Origin: an uncultured Oscillospiraceae bacterium
GTDB taxonomy: Bacteria > Bacillota > Clostridia > Oscillospirales > Acutalibacteraceae
DNA length: 64,000 nt
Direction: 5' to 3'
NCBI GenBank assembly: GCA_900549755.1
Contig: URPQ01000002.1
Coordinates: 10,183 to 74,182, forward strand
The notes under the pieces were generated by a model. The model was not told where the DNA came from. It searched no databases and saw only the letters and a list, made by a program, of their open reading frames with translations. Below are positions 43,863-52,498 of the stretch, one piece after another (within the stretch, counting starts at the first letter, position 1; each line of letters begins with the position of its first letter). Position numbers and translations under genes: made by a program.

Positions 43863-44609
43863 TCATGGCTTGCCTTGCAAGGCAGATCTCAGCCTGTAGG
43901 AATCTCCGTTCATGTCCAAAACATGAGATCGGAAGGTCAGCCTGTCAATGAGGGCAGCGACCATGGTCGTATTCTCAAAGAGGTCTGTCCATTTGGAGAA
44001 TGGAAGGTTCGTCGTAACAATGGTACTGCTCTTTTCGCTACGGTCTGAAATAACTTTAAACAGCAATTCAGACTGGTGTCGGTTGAAACTGAGATAGCTG
44101 AGTTCATCCAGGATCAGCAGATCGGCCTTCGCCAAGGTGCGCTCCAGCTTACCAAGATGGTAGTTATCTTTTGCCTCGCATAGTTCCGTGGACAATGTCG
44201 CTGCATTCTTAAATATCACGCTGTAGCCCTGAGCACAATCCTTCAATCCAAGGGCTATGGAAAGATGTGTTTTACCCCGCCCCGGATTTCCAATCATCAC
44301 CACATTCTGCCTGTCCGAGATGAACTGGCAGCTGGCCAGTTCATTCAAAAACACAGGAGAAACCGCATCGTTCAGCTGACTGCAGTCAAATTCCTCCATT
44401 GTCTTGAGATATGGAAAACCGGCTGCCTTCAGCCTTCTTCTGTTCTGGTTCTCCTGGCGGGATTCGGTTTCCGCTTTCATGAGCTCCAAAAGCAACTCGG
44501 CAAAATCGGCTGACGGGTCTGCACGACGTAGCACTTCAGCATATTCAGCAAAGGTAGGAATCTTCAGCTGCTTGGCATAAAGCCGGATCAATTCAGCATT
44601 TGGGTTCAT
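43863..44609 (-). CDS. istB: IS21-family helper ATPase IstB
   Basis: A 248-residue AAA+ ATPase that assists IS21 transposition. Walker A GNPGRGKTHLS, Walker B ADLLILDELSYL and the sensor region IVTTNLPFSKW are intact. The ATG overlaps the preceding frame as ATGA, as in normal istA-istB pairs, but istA is reduced to its last 24 or so codons, so the element cannot move itself. Confidence 0.92.
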   Translation of the reverse strand: MNPNAELIRLYAKQLKIPTFAEYAEVLRRADPSADFAELLLELMKAETESRQENQNRRRLKAAGFPYLKTMEEFDCSQLNDAVSPVFLNELASCQFISDRQNVVMIGNPGRGKTHLSIALGLKDCAQGYSVIFKNAATLSTELCEAKDNYHLGKLERTLAKADLLILDELSYLSFNRHQSELLFKVISDRSEKSSTIVTTNLPFSKWTDLFENTTMVAALIDRLTFRSHVLDMNGDSYRLRSALQGKP

Positions 44610-45127
44610 ACAGCAGCACCAACCTTCCCCTGCAGAAATGTATCATAGACCTGCAGATCTACTGCCTGTACCGGAACAGTATCTTCAATTTGTGCTGAAA
44701 TATCATTGGTGGTCATCCCTTTGGCGTACATAGATATTATTTTTTCTTCTATATCCCCGCTGAGTGTTGTTTCATTCTTTTTTACAAGCCGCGGTTCAAA
44801 CTCACCGTTTCGGTCGCGCGGTACTGCAATTTCGACCTCTCCGGCGCTGGTTTTCATTGTTTTTCGGCTGTGTCCGTTTCTGCTGTTTTCGGTATCCTTG
44901 TTGCGGTAGTCGTACCTGCTGTACCCAAGCTCGTCGTCAAGCTCTGCTTCAAGTCCGTTTTCCAGCACTTCGCCCACCATTTCTTTAAAAACGGATTTTA
45001 AGTCGCTCATGTCCCCCACATCAAGCAGTGACAGAAGCTCTCGTAATTTTTATTTTCTCTTTTTTCGCTGCCCGTACCTCTGAGCTGCCTTTGAACTTTG
45101 GCACATTTTTAACCTCCAAAATGATAC
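44606..45127 (-). pseudogene. Chimeric remnant: IS256 transposase N-terminus joined to IstA C-terminus
   Basis: From the ATG at 45106 the frame reads as an IS256 (mutator-type) transposase: basic start, then LLSLLDVGDMSDLKSVFKEM, ELDDELGYSRYDYRNKDT, SAGEVEIAVPRDR and MYAKGMTTNDISAQIED. An in-frame TAA (45050-45052) interrupts it after codon 18. At about 44680 the IS256 sequence stops and the frame continues with VQAVDLQVYDTFLQGK, an IstA-like C-terminal tail leading into istB. Catalytic parts of both transposases are missing. It shows recombination between two insertion sequences followed by decay. Confidence 0.75.
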
Positions 45128-45481
45128 ATTCTGCGCGCCCTTGTGCTTTGGTGAAATATAAGGTCCCTCAAAATGAAAGCCAAGTATATTAGCTCCGTCA
45201 AAATCGGTTTTCGTGTTTGTCACCTTTTCGAGCGCGTCATAACCCATAGTCATAGTTGTGGGTAGAAAAGAGGTCGTACCGTGTTCTGCGTAAAATTTAC
45301 ACATCGGCTCAAAATCCGCGTCCATTGTGTCCATACCGATACAACCGTGTGTATGCACGTCAATAAGTCCCGGAATTAAACGGTTTCCGCCCGCGTTAAT
45401 ATCTCCGCTTTTGACATTGTCGGTGACTTCCTCAATTTTTCCGTCCTTTATTTTAACCGATTTTAAGCTCCTGCCGTTGCA
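45128..45481 (-). pseudogene. nagA: nagA fragment (GlcNAc-6-phosphate deacetylase)
   Basis: About 118 codons of the N-terminal third of NagA: KIKDGKIEEVTDN, GGNRLIPGLIDVHTHGCIGMD with the metal-binding HTHG, GTTSFLPTTMTM, and GFHFEGPYISPKHKGAQN. The normal enzyme has about 380 residues. At 45127 the frame enters the IS256 remnant; at 45481 it is joined to a nagB fragment. It can no longer encode a deacetylase. Confidence 0.8.
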
Positions 45482-45863
45482 AAATAGAGACAGGAATTTC
45501 GGGAGTTATCAGTCCGTAAAAAGCTTTTTCTAAAATATCCCGCTTTTCCTTACCGCTTGCAATAAGCAAAATCTTTTTTGCCTGCATTATGGATACCATA
45601 CCCATTGTAATAGCTTTTTTCAGCACTTCGTCTTCACTTGCAAAAAAGCGAGAGTTTGCCATTATCGTGCTTTCGTGCAGGTCTACAACATGGGTGCTTT
45701 TAACGAAATATTTGTCAGGCTCGTTAAAGCCGATATGAATGTCAAGCCCTATGCCTAAAAGCTGTAAATCTATTCCGCCAAGCTCGGCGATATGCTCGTC
45801 ATAGCGCTTTCCCTCGCCCGCCAAATCAACCGCACAGCCGTTTGGAACAAAAGTGTTGTTTAT
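45482..45863 (-). pseudogene. nagB: Second, partial nagB copy
   Basis: About 127 codons that parallel the middle and end of the other nagB (48381-49091): INNTFVPNGCAVDLAGEG onward to PEIPVSILQ. It has drifted; the active-site motif DGHIGFNEP has become DIHIGFNEP and several conserved positions differ. Both ends are cut: an integrase fragment is fused upstream at 45864 and nagA downstream. Confidence 0.8.
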
Positions 45864-46302
45864 ACTCGCCGAGCAGATAGTGTATTTTATTGACGGTGGT
45901 ATAAGCATAGTCCTCATTCATAAAGTGATTAAGCAGAGCTTTTATATCCGCCGCGGTAATATCTCCTACTGTTTTGTCTCCGAGCATAGGATATATCTGA
46001 TTTCTCGCCGTACATTCACAATGGTCATAGGTAGTTTGCTCAACCGATGGAAACTTAAACAACACAAGCCAACCCTGCATACTGTTCCGAAGTCTTCTCT
46101 TTGGTTCCTGCGACGCAATTTTTGACTCGTTAAACGCCGCAATGTAATCCGTTATTTTGCGGTTAACCTCCTGCTTTGTCGTGCTGGAAAAGCTTTTTCG
46201 TCGGCGTTCGCCCTGCTCGTCCGAATACCAAACCACTCCGCCCCAGCGCTTGTCAGTTCTTTTGAATACATTGCCGTTAGTCAACAGTTTCTTTTGTGCC
46301 AT
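45864..46302 (-). pseudogene. Tyrosine integrase N-terminal fragment
   Basis: About 146 codons of a Tn916/phage-type integrase: an AP2-like N-terminal arm (KRTDKRWGGVVWYSDEQGERRR, SSTTKQEVNRKI) and the SAM-like core-binding domain (PSVEQTTYDHCE, IYPMLGDKTVGDITAADIKALL). The catalytic domain with R-H-R-Y is absent because the frame enters the partial nagB. ATG 46302 has GGGTGA 8 bases upstream. It marks a former mobile element at this site. Confidence 0.78.
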
Positions 46303-46761
46303 ACACACAGTCACCCTTTCGGAGACACAATACGACACTACTTTTTCAATATCCGGCAACAATAAAAAGTTTATCAAAGAGTTTACATTTCTATTTTAAT
46401 TGGCGCAACTCCTATTGTAACCCCATGCTTTTCCCTGTAATAACCGTAGTTTCGGGCAGTCACAACCCCGACAGCAGGTATTCGGACGGTTTTACAACCC
46501 CTATCGATCTGCTACGGCAGAAGCGCGAGAAACCCTTATGCGGTCGGCGTTGCCGTCCGCTGTGAGACAGGATGGGGCGCATTTGCAACCCCGTCCTTTT
46601 CTCCTGCTTGATTTTCGTCCTAGTGTTTTTGCCACAGCCCTGAATAATTTAAAAGCGAAACGAATAAATGCTTTTTAGGTATTGTGCATATAATGAGATA
46701 CAAAACCGGTTTTTCCATACGCTTTTCTTTGATTTAGGCGGTGTAATTTTTGACCGTCTGA
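46303..46761. other. Intergenic 46303-46761 with possible HAD fragment
   Basis: A 459-base gap between the integrase and GH20 genes. On the plus strand at 46722-46769 a short frame reads LFFDLGGVIFDRLIK then stops, the start of a HAD-type phosphatase (DxGGVxxD) with nothing following. The middle of the gap is GC-richer and shows no gene I can identify. This is likely part of the same scar. Confidence 0.4.
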
Positions 46762-48366
46762 TTAAATAACATTCGCTGTTGACGTTTCTTTCCAGCTGTT
46801 TTTATATACAGGTGCAGAATTATAATCACAGCCCTTGCCGTGGGGATGCATAAGCGGCTCTTCAAGCTCTTCAATAGACTTTATAGTGCCTTCTATATAC
46901 TGCTCAAGTCTCTGCTTACAGTGCCGTACCCGTTTTTCGAGACCGCCGAGCCTTATATCCTGCACATCAAAACCGTGCGGCTTATTTTCAAGCATCCATT
47001 GCTTTTCAAAAGCCGTGTAAAACTCATTGAGCTCAGTTAAAATCAGGTCATACTGCGGCAAAAGCTTTAAAAGCTCCTCCTTTTCTCCTGAAAGATAGGC
47101 TCTTCGGGTGTCAACGCCTAGGCTGAATTTAAGGGATAAAAGCTCGCACAAGGCATGCTGTGACTCAAAAATATATGAATACTTATAATTCTTAGGTATC
47201 TGCGCCAGCTTTTCGGCACATTTTTTATAGGCCTGCGCGTCGCCGTCACAAACGGTAGCGTCCCACACACCTAAAAACGGGTCGCTGTAAAGCATATATT
47301 TATCGGGATTGACATATCCCACGGAGTCTGGCGTGTCGGGAAGCTCGAGCAACATAAATTTATCAAAATCAAGCTTAAATATTTCTTTGAATTTTTCTTT
47401 AATATTTTCCTTATCGAAATTACCCTTGGCAAATTCGGATACTGCGAAAAGGGTAGGCAGTACGGAATAGCGCGAACATTCTCCGCCGTCATCTCCCCAT
47501 GCAGTTACAAAATAGTTTTCAATTCCGTTTTCGGTGCAGGATTTTACCGCCGTTTCATTTGCTTTAATCGCATAGGTGTTGTGCGGGGTAAATCCGTGCC
47601 AGCTTTGTGCGCCGCCTGCAAACCAAATATCATCGCTAATTGCCTTGTGCCGCTTAATAAGAGAATCAAAATACCCCTTTTCATTTTTATCGTAATCCCA
47701 GTATACAAGTCTTACGTTTTCCGGTATCATATTTCTTATCTCGGGATTAAGCTCGCCCTCGCCGTAGTGTGTTCCCGTGGCAAGACGGAAGAACATATCG
47801 CTCCACATTAAAAGGGTGAAATCATATCTTGCAGCTATATCCGCCACCCGTTTTAAATGATTAATAAGAATTTCCGTTCGGTCGCAGGCGCCGTTAATAT
47901 CCATATAACGTCCGCGACCCATAAGGTACGCTTCGTCCATACCTATATTTATCGTGCGCGAGGTAAGCACCTTATCGAGTGAAGCAAAAATATCCTTTAT
48001 AAGCTTGTAAACCTTTTCATCGCCCGCACAAAGTATATCCTCGCAGTCGCGCATATCAATGTATTGGGGCCAATGCATTAACGCGTTAAGGTGTGCAAGG
48101 GTCTGGATACACGGTATAAATTCCATTCCCTTTTCGTTGGCATATGAGTCTATCTCTTTAAGCTCCTTCTGTGAATACCTGCCGCGAAGATAACCGAAAT
48201 AAGGCTGATTGTCAACCTCATAAGTATCCTCGATATACAGCATAACGGCGTTATACCCCATAGCACACATATAATCCATCATTTTTTTAACTTGTGACAC
48301 CTGCATAACCGCATTTCGCGAGCAGTCCAGCATAATGCCAAAACGCTTAAAGCAACTTTTATTCAT
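46762..48366 (-). CDS. GH20 beta-N-acetylhexosaminidase-like, intracellular
   Basis: A 534-residue protein without signal peptide. The N-terminal half is a GH20-type TIM barrel (FGIMLDCSRNAVMQ, then NAVMLYIEDTYEV, CIQTLAHLNAL) with the Asp-Glu catalytic pair in NIGMDEAYL. The C-terminal half is helical. It resembles the shorter GH20 group that lacks an N-terminal accessory domain. It should remove terminal GlcNAc/GalNAc from imported oligosaccharides. It follows nagB by 14 bases. Confidence 0.85.
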   Translation of the reverse strand: MNKSCFKRFGIMLDCSRNAVMQVSQVKKMMDYMCAMGYNAVMLYIEDTYEVDNQPYFGYLRGRYSQKELKEIDSYANEKGMEFIPCIQTLAHLNALMHWPQYIDMRDCEDILCAGDEKVYKLIKDIFASLDKVLTSRTINIGMDEAYLMGRGRYMDINGACDRTEILINHLKRVADIAARYDFTLLMWSDMFFRLATGTHYGEGELNPEIRNMIPENVRLVYWDYDKNEKGYFDSLIKRHKAISDDIWFAGGAQSWHGFTPHNTYAIKANETAVKSCTENGIENYFVTAWGDDGGECSRYSVLPTLFAVSEFAKGNFDKENIKEKFKEIFKLDFDKFMLLELPDTPDSVGYVNPDKYMLYSDPFLGVWDATVCDGDAQAYKKCAEKLAQIPKNYKYSYIFESQHALCELLSLKFSLGVDTRRAYLSGEKEELLKLLPQYDLILTELNEFYTAFEKQWMLENKPHGFDVQDIRLGGLEKRVRHCKQRLEQYIEGTIKSIEELEEPLMHPHGKGCDYNSAPVYKNSWKETSTANVI

Positions 48367-48380
48367 TGATATAAGCCTCC

Positions 48381-49091
48381 TTATTTTTCACTGTAAATGA
48401 CCGTAATATCAGGGTGAAGTTGAAGAATCGAAGCGGGGATTTCGGGAGTTATCGGTCCGTAAAAGGCTTTTTCGAGAATATCCCGCTTTTCCTTTCCGCT
48501 TGCAATCAGTAAAATCTTTTTCGCCTGCATAATTGATACCATACCCATTGTAATCGCGCGCTTAGGCACCTCGTCGATATTTGCAAAAAAGCGGGAATTC
48601 GCCTTTATCGTGCTTTCGTGCAGGTCTACAACATGGGTGCTTTTGACGAAATATTTGTCAGGTTCGTTAAAGCCGATATGACCGTCAAGTCCTATGCCTA
48701 AAAGCTGTAAATCAATGCCGCCGAGTTCGGCTATATGCTCGTCGTAACGCTTGCCCTCGCCCGCCAAATCGACCGCACAGCCGTTTGGTACAAAGGTATT
48801 GTTAATATCAATATTTATGTGCTCAAAAAAGTTTTTGTTCATAAAATATCGGTAGCTTTGGTCATTTGTGCCGTCGAGACCGACATATTCGTCAAGATTA
48901 ACCGAGGTAACCTTGCTGAAATCAATGTCTCCCTTTTCGTACCACTCTATAAGCTGTTTATAAGTGCCTAAAGGCGACGAGCCTGTGGCAAGTCCTAAAA
49001 CGCTATCAGGCTTTAAAATTACCCGTGCCGAAATAATATTCGCTGCCTGTCAGCTTAGCTTTTCGTATGTATCAACCGTGATAAATTTCAT
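48381..49091 (-). pseudogene. nagB: nagB with in-frame stop (glucosamine-6-phosphate deaminase)
   Basis: The 237-codon frame covers NagB from MKFITVDTYEKLS to the end, including LATGSSPLGTY, SVNLDEYVGL and the intact active site GLDGHIGFNEP. Codon 14 is TGA (49050-49052), where other NagB proteins have a charged residue; one base change from CGA or AGA would explain it. An alternate start further in would lose the first strand. The enzyme would turn glucosamine-6-phosphate into fructose-6-phosphate. It lies inside an otherwise intact GH35-GH20-nagB-GH20 operon. Confidence 0.8.
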
Positions 49092-49106
49092 ATTTCTGCC
49101 TCGTTT

Positions 49107-50660
49107 TTATTTTTTAAGACATTTCATTTCAAAATCGGGGTCGGCGTGCCATAAATCCCAGATTTCGGAAATATGCCCGTTCGGATTATCCGTATACGCT
49201 CTGCCGCTGTAAAATTCATGCGGAGCTGTTTTTATACCGAGCGCTTTAAGCGGATTTCTGAGCTTTTCAACCCTTTCTTCAAAATCCTTATAATCCTTTT
49301 CTTCCTTAGCCGTCCAGCTGATTTCCGCCGCCGCAAGAAGTCTTACATTGGTATATAAATCAAGCTTTTCCTCGGTTCTTATATGCTCGGTCCACTGCGG
49401 AATCTCAATACCTAATATATGTGCACCCTCGGGTACTCCCAAGAGTTCAGGCTCAAAGGAATAGGTCTTTTCAAGCGTTCTTGCCGAATAGGGGTGATCC
49501 ATATACATATAGTCGAGGAAGGAAAGTATTATCTGACCGCCGTTTTTAAGCCATTCGCGCTCGGTTTCGGTTCCCGAGTCTATCCACCATTGACCGACCA
49601 TTTTATCAGGTGCTGCAAAATTCGAATTCAAAATCTCGTTCCAGCCTACAAGCACCTTACCTTTTTGAGCAAGATAATCCGCAATAACACCGTTAAAATA
49701 CCCCTGAATATCGCGCGGGCTTTCAAGCTTTTTCTCTTTCATAAGGCGCTGACAGTCAGGACAGCTTTCCCAAGGCTCGGTCAGCACCTCGTCCCCGCCA
49801 ATATGGAAATATTCGGACGGAAAAATCTCGCAAAGCTCGTCAATTATATCTCTTGCAAATGTATAAAGCGCCTGCTTACCGGGGCAGCCTAAATTTTTAA
49901 GCACTCCCCATTCGTCCGGCACCTCTATTTTTTCACCTGTGCAGGATAGCTCGGGATAGCAGGCTATCGCCGCCGACATATGACCCGGCATATCTATTTC
50001 GGGTATAACCTTTATAAACCGCTCAGCCGCGTAATCAACAATATCCCTTGCCTGTGCCTTGGTATAAAAAAGTCCTCTTCCGTATTCGGTACCGACCGTC
50101 TGGGGCGCATAATGTCCCGAACAGTTCTTATTAAGGTCTGTTACCCTGCGAACCGCTCCCTTTTCAGTCAAAAGCGGATATTTTTCAATCTCAATGCGCC
50201 AGCCCTGATCGTCGGACAAATGCCAATGAAAGACATTCATTTTTAAAAGCGCCATAAAATCAAGTATTTTCTTAATTTTTTCAACCGTCCAGAAATGACG
50301 GGAGCAATCCAGCATAAAACCGCGGTGATAAAACCTCGGCTTATCCGAAATTATAACCCGCGGAAGGCTTTTTCTGCCCATATTTAACTGTATAAGCGAC
50401 ATAACTGCGTAAAACGCGCCCGACTTATCCGCGGCGAAAACCGTTATATCCTTTTCGCCGCATTCTATTCGGTATTCCTCTTTTTCAAGAAAGGTATCCT
50501 TTACAAATATTATTTTATTTCCGCCGCCCGTCTTCGGCATAAATTCGCGGAGCACCTGAAATATTTCCTCAAAATCCCCTGAAAATACGGTTTCCGCACC
50601 GAACGGCACGGTTCCTCCCTTTGTATTACAGTATAACGGTTTAGGTATGATATGTGTCAT
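49107..50660 (-). CDS. GH20 beta-N-acetylhexosaminidase
   Basis: A 517-residue GH20 enzyme: N-terminal GH20b-like domain (about 1-100), then the barrel with RGFMLDCSRHFW, NVFHWHLSDDQGWRIEI, PEIDMPGHMSA and the catalytic HIGGDEVL (Asp-Glu). No signal peptide, so it acts inside the cell on imported host-type glycans. Its start overlaps the GH35 stop as ATGA. It precedes nagB by 15 bases. Confidence 0.93.
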   Translation of the reverse strand: MTHIIPKPLYCNTKGGTVPFGAETVFSGDFEEIFQVLREFMPKTGGGNKIIFVKDTFLEKEEYRIECGEKDITVFAADKSGAFYAVMSLIQLNMGRKSLPRVIISDKPRFYHRGFMLDCSRHFWTVEKIKKILDFMALLKMNVFHWHLSDDQGWRIEIEKYPLLTEKGAVRRVTDLNKNCSGHYAPQTVGTEYGRGLFYTKAQARDIVDYAAERFIKVIPEIDMPGHMSAAIACYPELSCTGEKIEVPDEWGVLKNLGCPGKQALYTFARDIIDELCEIFPSEYFHIGGDEVLTEPWESCPDCQRLMKEKKLESPRDIQGYFNGVIADYLAQKGKVLVGWNEILNSNFAAPDKMVGQWWIDSGTETEREWLKNGGQIILSFLDYMYMDHPYSARTLEKTYSFEPELLGVPEGAHILGIEIPQWTEHIRTEEKLDLYTNVRLLAAAEISWTAKEEKDYKDFEERVEKLRNPLKALGIKTAPHEFYSGRAYTDNPNGHISEIWDLWHADPDFEMKCLKK

Positions 50661-52417
50661 TTGTCTTCCTCTCTTTTCACTCTGTAATCGTTTGCGGTAA
50701 TATAATCTCTCTCAAATCTCTCTGTTTCAAAAACCACAATTTCATTTTTCCCTTTTTTAATAAGCGGTGCGGGGATATACAAATCAAGTGTAGGACCTAT
50801 ATTCCAGTATCTGCCGAGATTAAAGCCGTTTATAAAAACACAGCCCTTTGTGAAGCCCGACATATCAAGAAATGTATCAGCACATTCATCGGCGTACAGC
50901 TCGCCGTACAGAAAAACGGGAGTTCCGTCCGAGACCGCGCCCTCTTTAAATTCAAGTTCTGAAATGCGTTCAAAATTGATTGGATACATTTTATATCCAA
51001 ACTGCTGTTGCTGACCTATCATAACGGGAAAATCTATTCCTTTTTTGTCTAAAAGTTTCGGACCGTAATTGATTCTTCCGAGATTTTCCGCAAGCAAATC
51101 AAGCGTAACCTCATTTTCATTACCACCGAGCCAGATTTCATCATTGCGAATACCCATACGGTCAATTACTCCTAATGGCTTTCCGTCCGCATATACCCAA
51201 ACGCGGTCGCGCACCTTGTTAAGCTTTAGTCTCTCTGCCGTTGTATCCGCCGCGACCTTAGTGCGGTACAGCACAAAGCCGTAAGGGTGGCGCAGTTCTT
51301 CAAAGGAGCGAGGAACGGTATCCTCTGTCAAGGCTGAAATGCGCTCTAAATTATCGAACAGCCGCGCAGATTCTGTCAGTCTTATTTCTCCGTAAGAGCG
51401 CAAAGGTATCGGCTTGCAAGGAAGGTCAGGATCTTCACGATAACGCGAAAGCTCGTTTTTAAGAAGTCTGTACTGCTCAGTATATTCACCGTTTTCGGTT
51501 AAAAAAGCGCCGTAATCATAGCTTGTGACCGTAGGCTGATAGGTGTCGGCATAATTTGCGCCGTTCATAAAGCCGAAATTTGTTCCTCCGTGGAACATAT
51601 ATATATTAAAATGCTCTCCGCGTTCCTGCATACGCTTAAGCGGAGCGACAATATCCTCCGCGTCGCGCTTATGAGGTTTTTCACCCCAATGGTCAAACCA
51701 ACCGCACCAATACTCCATACAAAAATGCGGCTGATTGGGTCTTCGGGCGTCCAATGCTTCAAAATTACCCTCGGGATCAGATCCGAAGTTAGCCGTTGCA
51801 AAAACACCGTCGGTAAGTCCGCCGTTAAGCATATATTTTTCGGTTCCGTCTGCTGTAAAGAAGAAGGTATCAAGTTCATAAGAAAGCATAAGCCTGTAAA
51901 GACGGCTTATATATTCTTTATCGTTGCCGAAACTGCCGTACTCGTTTTCCACCTGCACAGCAATAATCGGTCCGCCGTTTTTAAAGAGGTGTTTTTTTAT
52001 CCTTGGCATAAGCTCGTTATAATAATTCTCTACCTTTTCAAAATAAAGCCCGTTTGAGCAACGCAGCTTTAAGCCGTTGTAGCCGAGCAGCCAATAAGGA
52101 AGACCGCCGCCCTCCCACTCGGCACAGATATAAGGCGACGGGCGCACTATCACATAAAGCCCGAGAGCGTCAGCTGTTTGGAAAAAGCGTTCCATATCGC
52201 AGATTCCATCAAAGCAGAACTCCCCCTCCTCAGGCTCGTGCAGATTCCACGGCACATAGGTTTCCACCGTATTAAGTCCGCAGTTTTTAAGCTTTTTAAG
52301 CCTATCCTCCCAATACTCGGGAACGACCCTGAAATAATGAATCGCACCCGATAAAATCTGTGTTTTTTCGCCGTTAAGGTATATTCCTTTTTCCTTAATC
52401 TCTAAATTTTTTCTCAT
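50657..52417 (-). CDS. GH35 beta-galactosidase
   Basis: A 586-residue enzyme with the GH35 signatures: AGAIHYFRVVPEYW, CGLNTVETYVPWNLHEP, the acid/base in VQVENEYGSFG, and the nucleophile region MFHGGTNFGF, followed by C-terminal beta-sandwich domains. No signal peptide. It should release terminal galactose, as in Gal-GlcNAc units, just before the GH20 enzymes encoded behind it. First gene of the operon. Confidence 0.93.
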   Translation of the reverse strand: MRKNLEIKEKGIYLNGEKTQILSGAIHYFRVVPEYWEDRLKKLKNCGLNTVETYVPWNLHEPEEGEFCFDGICDMERFFQTADALGLYVIVRPSPYICAEWEGGGLPYWLLGYNGLKLRCSNGLYFEKVENYYNELMPRIKKHLFKNGGPIIAVQVENEYGSFGNDKEYISRLYRLMLSYELDTFFFTADGTEKYMLNGGLTDGVFATANFGSDPEGNFEALDARRPNQPHFCMEYWCGWFDHWGEKPHKRDAEDIVAPLKRMQERGEHFNIYMFHGGTNFGFMNGANYADTYQPTVTSYDYGAFLTENGEYTEQYRLLKNELSRYREDPDLPCKPIPLRSYGEIRLTESARLFDNLERISALTEDTVPRSFEELRHPYGFVLYRTKVAADTTAERLKLNKVRDRVWVYADGKPLGVIDRMGIRNDEIWLGGNENEVTLDLLAENLGRINYGPKLLDKKGIDFPVMIGQQQQFGYKMYPINFERISELEFKEGAVSDGTPVFLYGELYADECADTFLDMSGFTKGCVFINGFNLGRYWNIGPTLDLYIPAPLIKKGKNEIVVFETERFERDYITANDYRVKREEDK

Positions 52418-52449
52418 TTAATAACTCCGAAGCTGTATGTTTTATTCAG

Positions 52450-52482
52450 CGACAGACCGCCTTTTAAAGGAGCGGTCTGTCG
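52450..52482 (-). terminator. Terminator-like hairpin after dockerin gene
   Basis: Perfect 11-base arms (52450-52460 and 52472-52482) between the dockerin gene and GH35. There is only a weak T stretch on the minus strand, so termination may be partial. Confidence 0.6.
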
Positions 52483-52498
52483 TTTGTTAAAATTATAA

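Noticed and set aside
45050..45358. Hybrid protein of NagA and IS256 start
   Set aside because: A fortuitous in-frame join; treated as two separate remnants.
49050..49052. TGA as selenocysteine or recoded codon in nagB
   Set aside because: NagB is not a selenoprotein, no SECIS-like hairpin is evident just downstream, and other genes here use TGA as stop (for example the ATGA overlaps).
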